Shown here piece after piece: positions 26,950 to 39,604 of a stretch of 64,000 nt of DNA (position 1 is the stretch's first letter; every line of letters begins with the position of its first letter). This DNA is from Lysobacterales bacterium. GTDB lineage: Bacteria; Pseudomonadota; Gammaproteobacteria; Xanthomonadales; Xanthomonadaceae. Where the stretch lies: assembly GCA_014946745.1 (NCBI GenBank), contig JADCRD010000003.1, forward strand, positions 124,001 to 188,000. The letters run 5' to 3'. The position numbers and the translations under genes are program-made. Under the pieces are notes generated by a model that was given only the letters and a program-made list of their open reading frames with translations, searched no databases and had not been told where the DNA came from.

Positions 26950-27978
26950 TCAGCCCTCGAATCCGTTCGCGAACACCGTGGCAGGCGCTGGCGCCGCGCT
27001 GAGATAGGGCAGCAACCAGGCCATCTGCGGGCGGTCCTGCGGCGGGTTGCCGGTCGGCTCCAGGGTGAAGATGTACTCGCCCCACTGCGGGCCGGCGGCC
27101 CACCAGGCCCAGCCCAGCCAGACGTCCTGGTTGGCCTGCAGGTAGTCCAGCGCGCTGGTCACCGAAGTCCGGCAGGCCGCACTGTTGCCGCCCGCGAACT
27201 CGCCCAGATAGCCGCGCACGCCGCGCGCGCGCAGCCAGGCGGTGACGGTCTCGAACTGCGCCGCGCCGTGGCCGGCGCTGCACTGCGCCGACTGGCCCGA
27301 AAAATCGCCGTCGAAGTACTGGTGCAGCTCGTAGGCGAAGTTCGCGCCGCTGTCGACGATGCCGCCCATCACCTGCGCGTTCGGCGTGCCGTACCACTTC
27401 TGGCCCCAGCTGTGGGCGCCGGTCCAGGCGTTGCCGGGCACCAGGATCAGCTGCTGCGCGCCGGTGGCGCGGATCGCGGCGATGGCCGCGTTCGCGGCCG
27501 ACAGCCAGGCCTCGGTCGACATCGAATGCGGCTCGTTCATCAGGCCGAAGATCACCTGCGGGTTGTTCCGGAACTCGCTGGCCAGCCGCGTCCACAGATC
27601 GGCGAACTGCGCATTGGACAGATTCGGCGAGCCCACCACCGCGCCGTTGAAACGCGCGTAGTTGTGCGGGTCGAGCACGACCTTGAGGCCCGCCGCATTG
27701 GCCGAGGCCACCACGCTGCGCAGGCTGGCGAGGTAGGCGGCGTTGAACGGCTGGCCCAGGCTCGGCTGCAGACGCTCCCACTTGAAGGGCAGGCGGATGT
27801 GGTTCATGCCCTTGCCGCGGAAGTAGCTCATCTCCGCCGGCGTCGGCCAGAAGGTGCCGCTGTCGAACTCGGCGCCAGCAAGGTTGACCCCGCGCAGCTC
27901 GAAGGCCGAGGCCTGCGGGAGAGCCGGGCCAAAGCCCAGGGCCAGGCCGAACAGCAGCGGGAAGAGCGGACAGCGCAT
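26950..27978 (-). CDS. Secreted GH5-family glycoside hydrolase (endoglucanase type)
   Basis: 342 residues, ATG at 27978. Signal peptide (about residues 1-25, ending ASAFE), then one GH5 TIM barrel: RGVNLAGAEF at the start, NHIRLPF, GLMNEP with the acid/base Glu149, YELHQYFD, and GYLGEFAGG with the nucleophile Glu260, WAWWAAG near the end. This is the usual order for GH5 cellulases and related endo-beta-glycanases; substrate cannot be told. No carbohydrate-binding module is attached. The protein ends APATVFANGFEG, the same tail type as the beta-helix and delta-60 proteins here. It is divergent from the Ser/Thr kinase gene at 28111, with 132 bp between them. Confidence 0.92.
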   Translation of the reverse strand: MRCPLFPLLFGLALGFGPALPQASAFELRGVNLAGAEFDSGTFWPTPAEMSYFRGKGMNHIRLPFKWERLQPSLGQPFNAAYLASLRSVVASANAAGLKVVLDPHNYARFNGAVVGSPNLSNAQFADLWTRLASEFRNNPQVIFGLMNEPHSMSTEAWLSAANAAIAAIRATGAQQLILVPGNAWTGAHSWGQKWYGTPNAQVMGGIVDSGANFAYELHQYFDGDFSGQSAQCSAGHGAAQFETVTAWLRARGVRGYLGEFAGGNSAACRTSVTSALDYLQANQDVWLGWAWWAAGPQWGEYIFTLEPTGNPPQDRPQMAWLLPYLSAAPAPATVFANGFEG

Positions 27979-28110
27979 GGTCGATGGGCTCAGCAAGCGG
28001 TGCGGGTGCTGAACGTTAGCACCGACCCTGGGCGAGGCAGCCGTGCGACCCGTGGCGCCTTGGGCGCAAGCGTGATGCAGCGCATACTTCGCGCGCCGGA
28101 GGTCAGCCGA

Positions 28111-30447
28111 ATGCCGGGTCCAGCCAGCGATCACGATGACACGCCCACCCTTGCCCTGAAGTCGGTCGGGCCCGTTGCGCCCGGAACTGGCGCACAGCCC
28201 GGCCTGCGCATCGGCGCTTATGCGCTGACGCGGGCGCTGGGGGCTGGCGGCATGGGCGAAGTCTGGCTGGCCGAGCAGCTGCAGCCGGTGCGCCGTCCGG
28301 TCGCGCTCAAGCTGATGCAGCGGCAGCTGCTGAACCCCCTGTCCGAAGCCTACTTCGAGGTCGAGCGGCAGGCGCTGGCGCGCATGGATCACCCGGCCAT
28401 CGCCAAGGTCTTCGACGCCGGCCGCACGCCCGAAGGTCATCCGTGGCTGGTGATGGAGTGGATCGACGGTGAGCCGCTGCTCGACTGGTGCCGCGAGCGC
28501 CAGCCCGACCTGCCGAGCCGACTGCGCCTCTTGGCCGCGCTCGCCCGCGGCGTGCAGCACGCGCATGCGCGCGGCGTGCTGCATCGCGATCTCAAGCCCG
28601 GCAACGTGCTGGTGGTGCAGGTCGACGGCCAGGCGCAGCCCAAGCTGATCGATTTCGGCATTGCGCTGGGCCTTGACGCCGGCCCGACCGCGTCGCTTGC
28701 GACGCACAGCTACGAGGCCGCCGGCAGCGGCGCCTTCATGAGTCCCGAGCAGCGCGCGGGCGCCGCCGAGGCCATCGATCCGCGCGCCGATGTCTATGCG
28801 CTGGGGATGATCCTGCTGTGCCTGCTGCTGCCCGGGGCGCGCTTGAGTGCCCTCGGCGATGACAGCGGCGATGCGCAGCGCCTGCGTGCCCGCTTCGACG
28901 CCGCGCTGGCCACCGGCCGCGGCCGCAGCGAGCCGCTGTTGTCGGCCCTGCCGCGTCCGCTGCTGCAGCTGCTGCGCTGCGCGCTAGCGCCGCAGCAGGT
29001 GGAGCGCTACGGCTCGGCCGAGGCCTTGGCGATCGATCTTGACCGCTACCTGCAGCGTCGCCCGCTGGCGGTGATGGGCGAGAGCCGGCGCTATCGCCTC
29101 GGCCTGTTCCTGCGCCGCAATGCGCTGGCCACCACGGCGCTCGCGGGCATTGTGCTGGCGCTGGCGGCGGGTCTCAGCTTCGCGCTCTACGGCCTGCGCG
29201 AGGCGCGCAGCGAAGCCGAGCGTGCGCGCCTGATGAGCGGCTTCATGACCGATGTGCTTACCGGTGTCGATCCACAGTATGCCGATCGCCTCGATCGCAC
29301 CCTGTTGAACCGCATTCTTGACGACGCCGCCGAGCGCGCCGGGCGCCAGCTCGAGACGCGGCCGGAAGCGTTGGCCGAAGTGCTGGGCGTGGTGGGCAGC
29401 ACCTACGCCAACCTCGGCGACCATGCGCGCGGGCTTCCGCTGCTGCGGCAGGCCCATGCGCTGGCGGCCTCGCGCCTAGCCGATTCACATCCCGTGCGCC
29501 TGCGGCTGGTGAGCAGACTCGCCGATGCCCTCGCCATCACCGGTGAAGCCAAGGAGGCCGAGGCCCTGCTGCGTCCCGCGCTGGCGGCGGTGGGTGCAAT
29601 CGATCCGCGCTATCCGCTGGCACAGCCTGATCTGCGCCTGAGCCTCGCCTGGGCGCTGCGCGATCAGGGCCGCCTTGAAGAGGCGCTGGCGGAAGCCCGC
29701 GCCGCGCGTGCCGAACTGGCGGCGCTGCCGACGCCCGACGGCGATCCGGACCCCCTGACGGCCGGCTATGTCGAGCAGGTGGTGCTGAGCGATCTGGGCC
29801 GCGCCGAAGAGGCCGAGCGCATCCTGCGGCCGCTGCTGCAGGCCCACATCGCGACCTTCGGTGAAGCGCACGCGCGCACCTTGCGGCTCGGCAACAGTCT
29901 GGGGGTGCTCTTGCTGCAGCAAAGACGCTTCGCGGAAGCCGAACCCGTGCTGCGCCAGAACCTCGCTGCCAGCGAGCAGGTCTATGGCGCCTCCCACATC
30001 GCCACCCTCAACCCGATCAGCAACCTCGCCGGCGCGCTGCGCCAGCAGGGCAAGGTCGAAGAGTCCGGCCCCTACTACCAGCGCGCCTACGACGGCTTCG
30101 TGGCCGCCTTCGGCGAGACCCATCCGCGCGCGATCCAGACCCTGGCCAACCTCGGCAACTACCAGTTGAGCGCCGGCGATGCGCAGGGCTCGCTGCAGAG
30201 CCACCTGCGTGCGCGCGAACTGTCGAAGGGCGTGTTTGCGGCCGAGCATCCGTCGATCGAGGAAACCCACCTCGGCGCCGGCAAGGCCTATGCAGCGCTG
30301 GGCCAGTGGGCCGAGGCGCTGGTCGAATTGGAGCGCGCCCTGCAGCTGCGGCAGGCGCGCCTGCCGCCCGAACATCCCGGCATCGCCGACGTGCAGGCCG
30401 AGCTGGACAAGGTGCGGGCGGCGCTGGCGGCAGGCGATCGGGGCTGA
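28111..30447 (+). CDS. Ser/Thr protein kinase with transmembrane segment and TPR repeats (stand-alone)
   Basis: 778 residues. The start at 28111 is favoured by GGAGG at 28098-28102, 8 bases upstream; an in-frame ATG at 28075 is less well placed. Kinase motifs: GAGGMGEVW (from residue 44), VALKL, HRDLKPGN (His158, Asp160) and DFG (Asp181). A membrane helix at about residues 337-360 separates the cytoplasmic kinase from a long helical TPR domain (about residues 430-760; repeats such as AEPVLRQNLAASEQVYG and ALGQWAEALVELERALQ). The layout equals that of the kinase at 16385, but here no sigma factor gene is adjacent. Its substrate is unknown. Confidence 0.9.
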   Translation: MPGPASDHDDTPTLALKSVGPVAPGTGAQPGLRIGAYALTRALGAGGMGEVWLAEQLQPVRRPVALKLMQRQLLNPLSEAYFEVERQALARMDHPAIAKVFDAGRTPEGHPWLVMEWIDGEPLLDWCRERQPDLPSRLRLLAALARGVQHAHARGVLHRDLKPGNVLVVQVDGQAQPKLIDFGIALGLDAGPTASLATHSYEAAGSGAFMSPEQRAGAAEAIDPRADVYALGMILLCLLLPGARLSALGDDSGDAQRLRARFDAALATGRGRSEPLLSALPRPLLQLLRCALAPQQVERYGSAEALAIDLDRYLQRRPLAVMGESRRYRLGLFLRRNALATTALAGIVLALAAGLSFALYGLREARSEAERARLMSGFMTDVLTGVDPQYADRLDRTLLNRILDDAAERAGRQLETRPEALAEVLGVVGSTYANLGDHARGLPLLRQAHALAASRLADSHPVRLRLVSRLADALAITGEAKEAEALLRPALAAVGAIDPRYPLAQPDLRLSLAWALRDQGRLEEALAEARAARAELAALPTPDGDPDPLTAGYVEQVVLSDLGRAEEAERILRPLLQAHIATFGEAHARTLRLGNSLGVLLLQQRRFAEAEPVLRQNLAASEQVYGASHIATLNPISNLAGALRQQGKVEESGPYYQRAYDGFVAAFGETHPRAIQTLANLGNYQLSAGDAQGSLQSHLRARELSKGVFAAEHPSIEETHLGAGKAYAALGQWAEALVELERALQLRQARLPPEHPGIADVQAELDKVRAALAAGDRG

Positions 30448-30583
30448 GCGCTTTCGCCGTGAGCCTCAGGCTCGCCCCGATGTGGAGATCCAACGCCTCC
30501 GCCAGGGTCGCGCTGCGTGCGATCCAAGCCGCGGCACTGCGCGGCCTGTGAACTCGCCGAGGCTGGCGGCCTTCAAGCCGTGC

Positions 30584-31482
30584 TCAATACACCGGCGGCT
30601 CGCCCGGCGGTCGGCGCTTGTAGCGCTTGTGCACCCACAGGTACTGCGCCGGCGCTTCGCGCACCATGGCCTCGACCGCGGTGTTGACCCGCGTGGTATC
30701 GGCCGCAGCATCGGCGCTCGGGAAATCGGCCAAGGGCTGGCCGATGCGCAGCACGTAGCGAGCGCCCTCGCGGCGATGGAAAAAGGGCACCACTGCTGCG
30801 CCGGACAGCCGCGCCAGTTGATGCGTCGCCGTGATGCTGGCGGCGGGAATGCCGAAGAAGGGCACGAACAGGGTGTCCTTGCCCAGCATGTCCTGGTCCG
30901 GCGCGTACCACAGGATGCCGCCGCCCTTGAGATGGCGGATCGCCGCGCGCAGCTCCTCGCGCTTGAACATCGCGCAGGCGTAGCGCAGTCGCCCGGCCAG
31001 CACCGCGGCCTCCATCACCGGCTCGTCGTGGGCGCGGTACATGCCGGCCACCGGGACATGTGCGGTCAGCAGGCGTCCACAGGCTTCCAGCGTGGTGAAG
31101 TGGCCGGACACCAGCAGCACGCCGCGGCCCTCGCGGGCCAGCGCTTGCAGGTGCTCGATGCCTTCGATTTCGAGCCCGCGCCGCCAGGGCCTCTCGCTGC
31201 CGAACCAGGCGCGGGCGAACTCGAAAGCGCCGGTGCCCAGCGCGGCGAAGTGCTCGCGCAGGAGGCGCTCACGATCGGCGGGTGCGAGTGCGGGAAACAC
31301 CAGTTCGAGATTGCGCGCGGCCACGCGGCGGCGGCCGCGCGCGACCCACAGCAGCAGGCGGCCCAACACTGGACCAAGGCGCAGCTGCCACGACCACGGA
31401 ATGCGCGCCGCCAGCTTGAGCGCGGCGACGCCGAGCTGGGCGGGCCAGTGGCGCGGCGCCCACAGGGAAGAAGGCTTGGAAC

Positions 31483-31486
<4 letters not shown>
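30584..31486 (-). CDS. lpxL: LpxL/HtrB-family lipid A acyltransferase
   Basis: 300 residues. Inner-membrane enzyme of the lysophospholipid acyltransferase superfamily; LpxL-type members transfer a secondary acyl chain to Kdo2-lipid IVA during lipid A assembly. The catalytic HX4(D/E) motif is SGHFTTLEA (His129, Glu134), followed by GMYRAHDEPV, the GGGILWYAPDQD segment and the terminal WVHKRYKRRPPGEPP seen in nearly all LpxL proteins. An N-terminal hydrophobic stretch near residues 36-50 fits membrane anchoring. The start codon overlaps the stop of the upstream ABC fusion gene by 4 bp, so the two are translated together. Which acyl chain it adds cannot be judged; LpxM is a possible alternative. 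Confidence 0.85.
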
Positions 31487-35291
<3,805 letters not shown>

Positions 35292-35676
35292 GCGCATAGG
35301 GTGGGCCCTGGCCCACCGTGAGCTGCGCACTGCTCGAACGAGTGGTTCTTCTCGAAGCTTGGCGCCGGATGCAGCGACGGCGCGCCTTCGCTGACCTGAC
35401 GAAAGCGCTGCATTGAGCCCCTCTCCCCGTGTGGAGCTAACCGAGTCGCTAATGGCCCCTCGGTGGGGGCCATGACTCGGTGAGCCCGAGCGAAGCGAAG
35501 GTCAAGGGGTCGGGGGAGAGGGGTGAAGCCTGCCGCGAGGGTCGTCCCCCTCTCCCAAACCTGCCGTCGCTTCGCTCAGGCCGCGGAGCGTGTCGGCCGC
35601 CAAGGGCAGCCGACCAGCACTCTCCTCCGCTTCCCGCGAGGCGTGAGGGCGATGCGCCTCCATCGGTCGCCCGGCA
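35292..35676. repeat. Gap with a variant REP-A and a nested 107-bp foldback element
   Basis: A REP-A variant (GGTGGGCCCTGGCCCACC) is at 35300-35317, 8 bp after hemB. At 35417-35523 a foldback element has an outer stem CCCTCTCCCC / GGGGGAGAGGGG (35418-35428 and 35512-35523) and an inner hairpin: ACCGAGTC / GACTCGGT (35440-35447, 35474-35481) enclosing ATGGCCCC / GGGGCCAT with a 6-base loop. The rest (35524-35676) shows more CCCTCTCCC but no gene. Confidence 0.75.
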
Positions 35677-36033
35677 CTACTCGGGCGCTGCAGCTTCAAG
35701 CACTCCTCGTGCGCTGTGCATGCGTTCGCCCGAGCCAACCGTCCATCCCCAACTGCCCGCCAGAGCGCGTCGAATCACGTCCTCTGCGGAGCGCCCGGAC
35801 ACCTGGAACTCCCGTTGCGCAAGCTCCGGCTGCCAGCCAGCACAACGAAGCTCGACATCTATCCCCGAGCCCCGCAAACGGAAGAAGAAGTCATGGCTCT
35901 GATTCGCCAGTGGGCGCTCGATCCACTTCAAGCGGACCCCGCCGAGCGCGCTGGCGAGTTGGTGGGCCGCATCGGCCAGGGTCAGGGGCTGTGGCGACTG
36001 TAGCCAGAACCGCGTTGCAGCGGGCGCGCTCAT
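35677..36033 (-). CDS. Hypothetical protein, 118 aa, second gene of an unknown pair
   Basis: Not recognised. 118 residues, soluble, no signal peptide or membrane segment. The middle (DFFFRLRGSGIDVELRCAG, then REFQVSGRSAEDVIRRALAG) looks like a compact alpha/beta domain. Its ATG at 36033 overlaps the stop of the upstream gene by 4 bp (ATGA), the main reason to accept it as real. It could be a partner or modifier of the protein encoded just before it. Confidence 0.6.
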   Translation of the reverse strand: MSAPAATRFWLQSPQPLTLADAAHQLASALGGVRLKWIERPLANQSHDFFFRLRGSGIDVELRCAGWQPELAQREFQVSGRSAEDVIRRALAGSWGWTVGSGERMHSARGVLEAAAPE

Positions 36034-36440
36034 TCCACCCTCGCACCGGGTGCTTCGCCGATGCGCTCGAACGCCAGTTCAAACGCATCGCCATCAAAGC
36101 TCAGAACACGTCCGACCCGATCCAGCACGGCATGGAAGGTCTTGCGCGTAGCCGAGGCATCCTCACCGCGATCCACCACAGCGGGATCCGCGGCAATCGC
36201 CTTGACCATGCGCAGCGGCAGGCCGTGCGCCAGCGCTTCGCGCAGATGCTCGGCAAATAGCCGATTGCCCGGACCCTGCCAGCGGCTCAGGCGGTCGCGA
36301 TACACCCAGACGCCGTTCTCGGTCCGCAGCCTGTGCTGCCAGAGGCTCATCACTACGCCCTCAGCCGAGCGTGCGGAGACGGCCCACTGCACGTTGGCGA
36401 GCTTGGCGTTGAAGCGGGCGAACTCGGCGGCGATTCCCAT
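36030..36440 (-). CDS. Hypothetical protein, 136 aa, first gene of an unknown pair
   Basis: Not recognised with certainty. 136 residues from ATG 36440 (MGIAAEFARFNAKLANVQWA). The sequence reads as a small soluble domain: VVMSLWQHRL, a WVYRDRLSRWQGPGNRLFAE segment, then a final beta-rich half (RKTFHAVLDRVGRVLSFDGD). An open frame extends 17 codons further upstream but that part lies in the flank of the tandem repeat array and is unlikely to be translated. It is coupled to the downstream 118-residue gene by a 4-bp overlap. No neighbour points to a function. Confidence 0.65.
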   Translation of the reverse strand: MGIAAEFARFNAKLANVQWAVSARSAEGVVMSLWQHRLRTENGVWVYRDRLSRWQGPGNRLFAEHLREALAHGLPLRMVKAIAADPAVVDRGEDASATRKTFHAVLDRVGRVLSFDGDAFELAFERIGEAPGARVE

Positions 36441-36530
36441 GGGGCGGTGTCCTTGGACTGTCCAACAGTTCACCAACGTTGCCCAGAACAATGTCTCGGC
36501 GAGCGATGACCAAGGCGCCCTGCACGCCTG

Positions 36531-37081
36531 CGATGTTGGGACGCGCCTGCGGCTTGCCCCAACCTACGCGCCGCTTGTCCCAACCTACCCGAACTCCGCG
36601 GCGTGGCCCAGGCTTGGTAGGTTGGCGCCAAGCGCAGCGCGGCCCAACGGTGATCGCGGCGAGCTGTGAGTCTGCGATGTTGGGACGCGCCTGCGGCTTG
36701 TCCCAACCTACGCGCCGCTTGTCCCAACCTACCCGAACTCCGCGGCGTGGCCCAGGCTTGGTAGGTTGGCGCCAAGCGCAGCGCGGCCCAACGGTGATCG
36801 CGGCGAGCTGTGAGTCTGCGATGTTGGGACGCGCCTGCGGCTTGTCCCAACCTACGCGCCGCTTGTCCCAACCTACCCGAACTCCGCGGCGTGGCCCAGG
36901 CTTGGTAGGTTGGCGCCAAGCGCAGCGCGGCCCAACGGTGATCGCGGCGAGCTGTGAGTCTGCGATGTTGGGACGCGCCTGCGGCCTGTCCCAACCTACG
37001 CGCCGCTTGTCCCAACCTACGCGAATAATGCGCTGCGGCTCAGCCTTCGTAGGTTGGTGCCAAGCGCAGCGCGGCCCAACT
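36531..37081. repeat. Tandem array, four units of 144 bp, built from REP-C palindromes
   Basis: Units begin with CGATGTTGGGACGCGCCTGC at 36531, 36675, 36819 and 36963; the fourth drifts in its second half. Each unit contains two inverted heads (CCCAACCTAC) and one forward GTAGGTTGG...CCAAGCGCAGCGCGGCCCAAC palindrome, a common REP-like word in Proteobacteria. Because 144 is a multiple of three and the unit lacks stops in several frames, repetitive open frames appear on both strands; none should be taken as a gene. This fills the gap from 36441 to 37146. Confidence 0.9.
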
Positions 37082-37146
37082 CCGGGCGCACGGATGGCAG
37101 AGACTGCCTGAGACATCCGCGCGAACACGTTCTCGAAGCGCTCCGT

Positions 37147-37865
37147 TCAGACACCCCGCGCTTGCGTGGCAGCAAGGCAGACGTCGAGCGCGCTAAGCGC
37201 CCGCGCGAAGCCCTCCGCTCCCAGATTGCCCGCGCTCAGCGACGCGGAGCGCGCGTTCTTCGGCCGCAGCAGGCCCGCATAGCTCGCGAGCTCGGGCACC
37301 GCGCCGCACCAGTTGCGATAGCCGCGCATGCACAGCACCAGCGCATCGCGCCGCATCGCCCGCTGCAGCAGTTCGAAGCTGAAGCGCTGCGAGGGCAGGC
37401 GCAGATGGGCGTGGGCGAAGGATCGCGAGTGGTACGGAAAGAACTCGATGCACAGCAGGCGCGCGGCGAGCTGTTCAACGCTGCAGCCGGCCGCCTTGAG
37501 CACGGGCCCGACCTGACGCAGCCACCAGCGATGGCCGGGGCCTTGGCTCGGGTCCAGAAGGTGGAAGTGCGGTGCCCCGCTGTCGCTCTGGACATGCGCC
37601 CGCAGTGCACGGGTGAAGTCTTCACGCTGATGGTGGCGGGCATCGTCCTCCCCCACACCCGGGTTCAAGAGCAGCACCACCACCGGCGCCTCGTGCGGAC
37701 CGAAGAAAGGCTCGGGCTGCAGATCGAGGTTCAGAGCCGCGCGCGCTCCTCGTCGTCTTCCGCCATAGGCGACCGCAGCAGTGGCAGCCACGGCGCATCG
37801 CAGGCAGGCACAAACGGCGCGGCGACTGACAAGTCGCGCCACGGGTTGAGTGCGCTCTCGCTCAC
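37147..37865 (-). pseudogene. Frameshifted gene of unknown function (LLLNPG-motif protein)
   Basis: A protein-like sequence is split between two frames. From GTG 37865, 44 natural-looking residues (SESALNPWRDLSVAAPFVP...AEDDEERARL) end in a stop at 37731. In the next frame, from about 37745, sequence continues with NLDLQPEPFFGPHEAPVVVLLLNPG and runs to the stop at 37147. One missing base in the GCGCGCGCGG run at 37738-37747 would explain it. The LLLNPG, IEFFPYHS and VLCMRGYRNW segments loosely recall uracil-DNA-glycosylase-like folds, but I do not assign a function. The start overlaps the stop of the methyltransferase remnant upstream by 2-3 bp. A sequencing error is an alternative. Confidence 0.65.
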
Positions 37866-38176
37866 GCCACGCCATTCAACTTGGCGGCGCTGGCCTTGCC
37901 GCGCCCGCGCTTCGCCTTCTCGATCGGCAGCAGGCCGGTCAGGGCCTGGTGGCGTTCGAGTAGGAAGGCGACGCGTGCGGCGTCGGCGCCGAGTGTCGGG
38001 GCCTTCAGACCGGCGGCTTTCTCGACCGCGGTGTAGGCGGCATCGATGGCGCGGTCGAAGAGGTGGAAGAAGCCGTCCCAGAAGCTCTTGGCCTCGGCGT
38101 CTTCCGACGACTCCTGCGCCCAGTCGCGTGAGAAGCGCAGGGCGCGGTCCTTGATCTCGTTCCAGCTCAGCGGCAT
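37862..38176 (-). pseudogene. Internal-deletion remnant of an MmeI-type DNA methyltransferase
   Basis: 104 residues. The first 40 or so (MPLSWNEIKDRALRFSRDWA...AKSFWDGFFHLF) match the N-terminus of large class I SAM-dependent DNA methyltransferases of the MmeI/type IIG kind (normally 900 or more residues). The rest (DRAIDAAYTAVEKAAG..., then ARVAFLLERHQALTGLLP) matches their very C-terminus. The catalytic middle is gone, and the join is in frame. The short protein may still be made but cannot methylate DNA. Start ATG 38176. It directly precedes the frameshifted gene in the same direction. Confidence 0.7.
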
Positions 38177-38403
38177 GCAGTGCCCCCCGACATGCGAACT
38201 CGGCGAGGATGCCATAGCGCAGCGGCGCCAGACGGCGCGCGGCGCTTTCGACGTATCGCGGTGCTAGCGCGCCGCGCAGTGTCCCTTCTCGCTGGTCTGC
38301 CCGGCATGTTCCATCGCGGGCGCCCGATCCAGTCCCCGCGGACGCGCTGCAGCAAGCTGCTAGAGTCGGGCGCCCTGCATTCCCTGCCTTCGAGGAGCCC
38401 GCC

Positions 38404-39246
38404 ATGACCCAGCACTTCGCCGTCTTCGGCCAGCCGATCCACCACTCGCTGTCGCCCTGGATCCACCACGAATTCGGCAAGCAGTGCGGGATCGATCTCG
38501 ACTACCGCGCGATCGAGGCCAGCCCGGAGGACTTCGCCACTGCGATCGCGTCGTTCGGTGCGGCCGGCGGTCGCGGCGCCAACATCACCCTGCCGCACAA
38601 GGAGGCCGCCTACGCCCTCTGCAAGGAAGTGAGCGAGTACGCCTTCCATGCGGGTGCGGTGAACACCCTGATCCGTCAGGGTGACGGCTGGCTGGGCGAC
38701 AACACCGACGGCGCGGGCCTGATCCGCGACCTCACCGAGCGCGAGCGTCTCGACTTGCGCGGCCGGCGCTGCCTGATGATCGGTGCCGGCGGCGCCGCGC
38801 GCGGTGTCGCACCGGCGCTGATCGAAGCCGGCGTGGCCGAGCTGATGATCGTCAACCGCAGCCCGGAGCGCGCCGACAAGCTCGCCGACATCCTCGGTGA
38901 GCCGGACCGCGTCAAGACGCGCTACTGGCAGGATCTGGGCGAGCAGGGCAGCTTCGAGCTGATCATCAACGCGACCTCGGCGGGTCGCCTGGGCGGTGCG
39001 CTCGATCTGCCCTTCGCTCTGCTGGCGCCGCGCGCGCTGTGCGTCGATCTGAGCTACGGCGAGGCGGCGATCGGCTTTCTGTCCTGGGCCCGCGCCGGCG
39101 GCTGCGAGCACGCGGTCGACGGCCTCGGCATGCTGATCGAACAGGCTGCCGAGAGCTTCCTGCGCTGGCACGGCGTGCGCCCGCAGACCGACGAGGTCTA
39201 TGCCGCCCTGCGTGTGCGCCAGAACGAACTGCAGACGGCCGACTGA
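38404..39246 (+). CDS. aroE: Shikimate dehydrogenase
   Basis: 280 residues, normal length. Reduces 3-dehydroshikimate to shikimate with NADPH in aromatic amino acid synthesis. Shikimate-binding [10 protein letters not shown] near the N-terminus, catalytic Lys66 in [11 protein letters not shown] and Asp102 in GDNTDGAGL are present, and [11 protein letters not shown] is the nucleotide-binding glycine loop. GAGG at 38393-38397 serves as ribosome-binding site. The stop TGA overlaps the ATG of the following YkgJ-like gene by one base. Confidence 0.96.
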   Translation: MTQHFAVFGQPIHHSLSPWIHHEFGKQCGIDLDYRAIEASPEDFATAIASFGAAGGRGANITLPHKEAAYALCKEVSEYAFHAGAVNTLIRQGDGWLGDNTDGAGLIRDLTERERLDLRGRRCLMIGAGGAARGVAPALIEAGVAELMIVNRSPERADKLADILGEPDRVKTRYWQDLGEQGSFELIINATSAGRLGGALDLPFALLAPRALCVDLSYGEAAIGFLSWARAGGCEHAVDGLGMLIEQAAESFLRWHGVRPQTDEVYAALRVRQNELQTAD

Positions 39247-39497
39247 TGCAGTGCCGGACGGGCTGCGGCGCCTGCTGCATCGCGCCCAGCATCAGCAGCC
39301 CCATCCCCGGCATGCCGCAGGGCAAGCCCGCCGGCGTGCGCTGCGTGCAGCTCGATGACTTGAACCGCTGCCGGATCTTCGGTCGGCCGGAGCGGCCGGC
39401 CGTGTGCTCGGCGCTGAAGCCCGAGCCCGCGATGTGCGGCGCGGATGCGGCCGAGGCTCTGGCCTGGCTGGCGCGCTTGGAGCAGGCGACCGGCTGA
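39246..39497 (+). CDS. YkgJ-family cysteine-cluster protein
   Basis: 83 residues. The CRTGCGACC cluster at the N-terminus with later CVQL, CRIF and VCSAL cysteines is the zinc/iron-chelating pattern of the YkgJ (UPF0153) family. The function of the family is unknown; a role in metal-centre chemistry is assumed. Translation starts at 39246, overlapping the aroE stop by one base, so the two genes form an operon. Confidence 0.85.
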   Translation: MQCRTGCGACCIAPSISSPIPGMPQGKPAGVRCVQLDDLNRCRIFGRPERPAVCSALKPEPAMCGADAAEALAWLARLEQATG

Positions 39498-39604
39498 CTC
39501 GCGACACGCAGACTCGCTTCACCCTCCACCGATTCACCCCCGAAGGCGTCGCGCAGCGTCGACCACAGCGTCGATTGCGCTTCGCCCAAACCGGAGCGCT
39601 TCCC

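Noticed and set aside
36531-37081. CRISPR array
   Set aside because: Units are 144 bp with no constant short repeat/variable spacer pattern, and no cas genes are present.
36361-37128. Repetitive proteins of 180-255 residues in the 144-bp array on both strands
   Set aside because: They are translations of REP-C palindromes in a tandem array whose unit is a multiple of three; no start signal and no domain.
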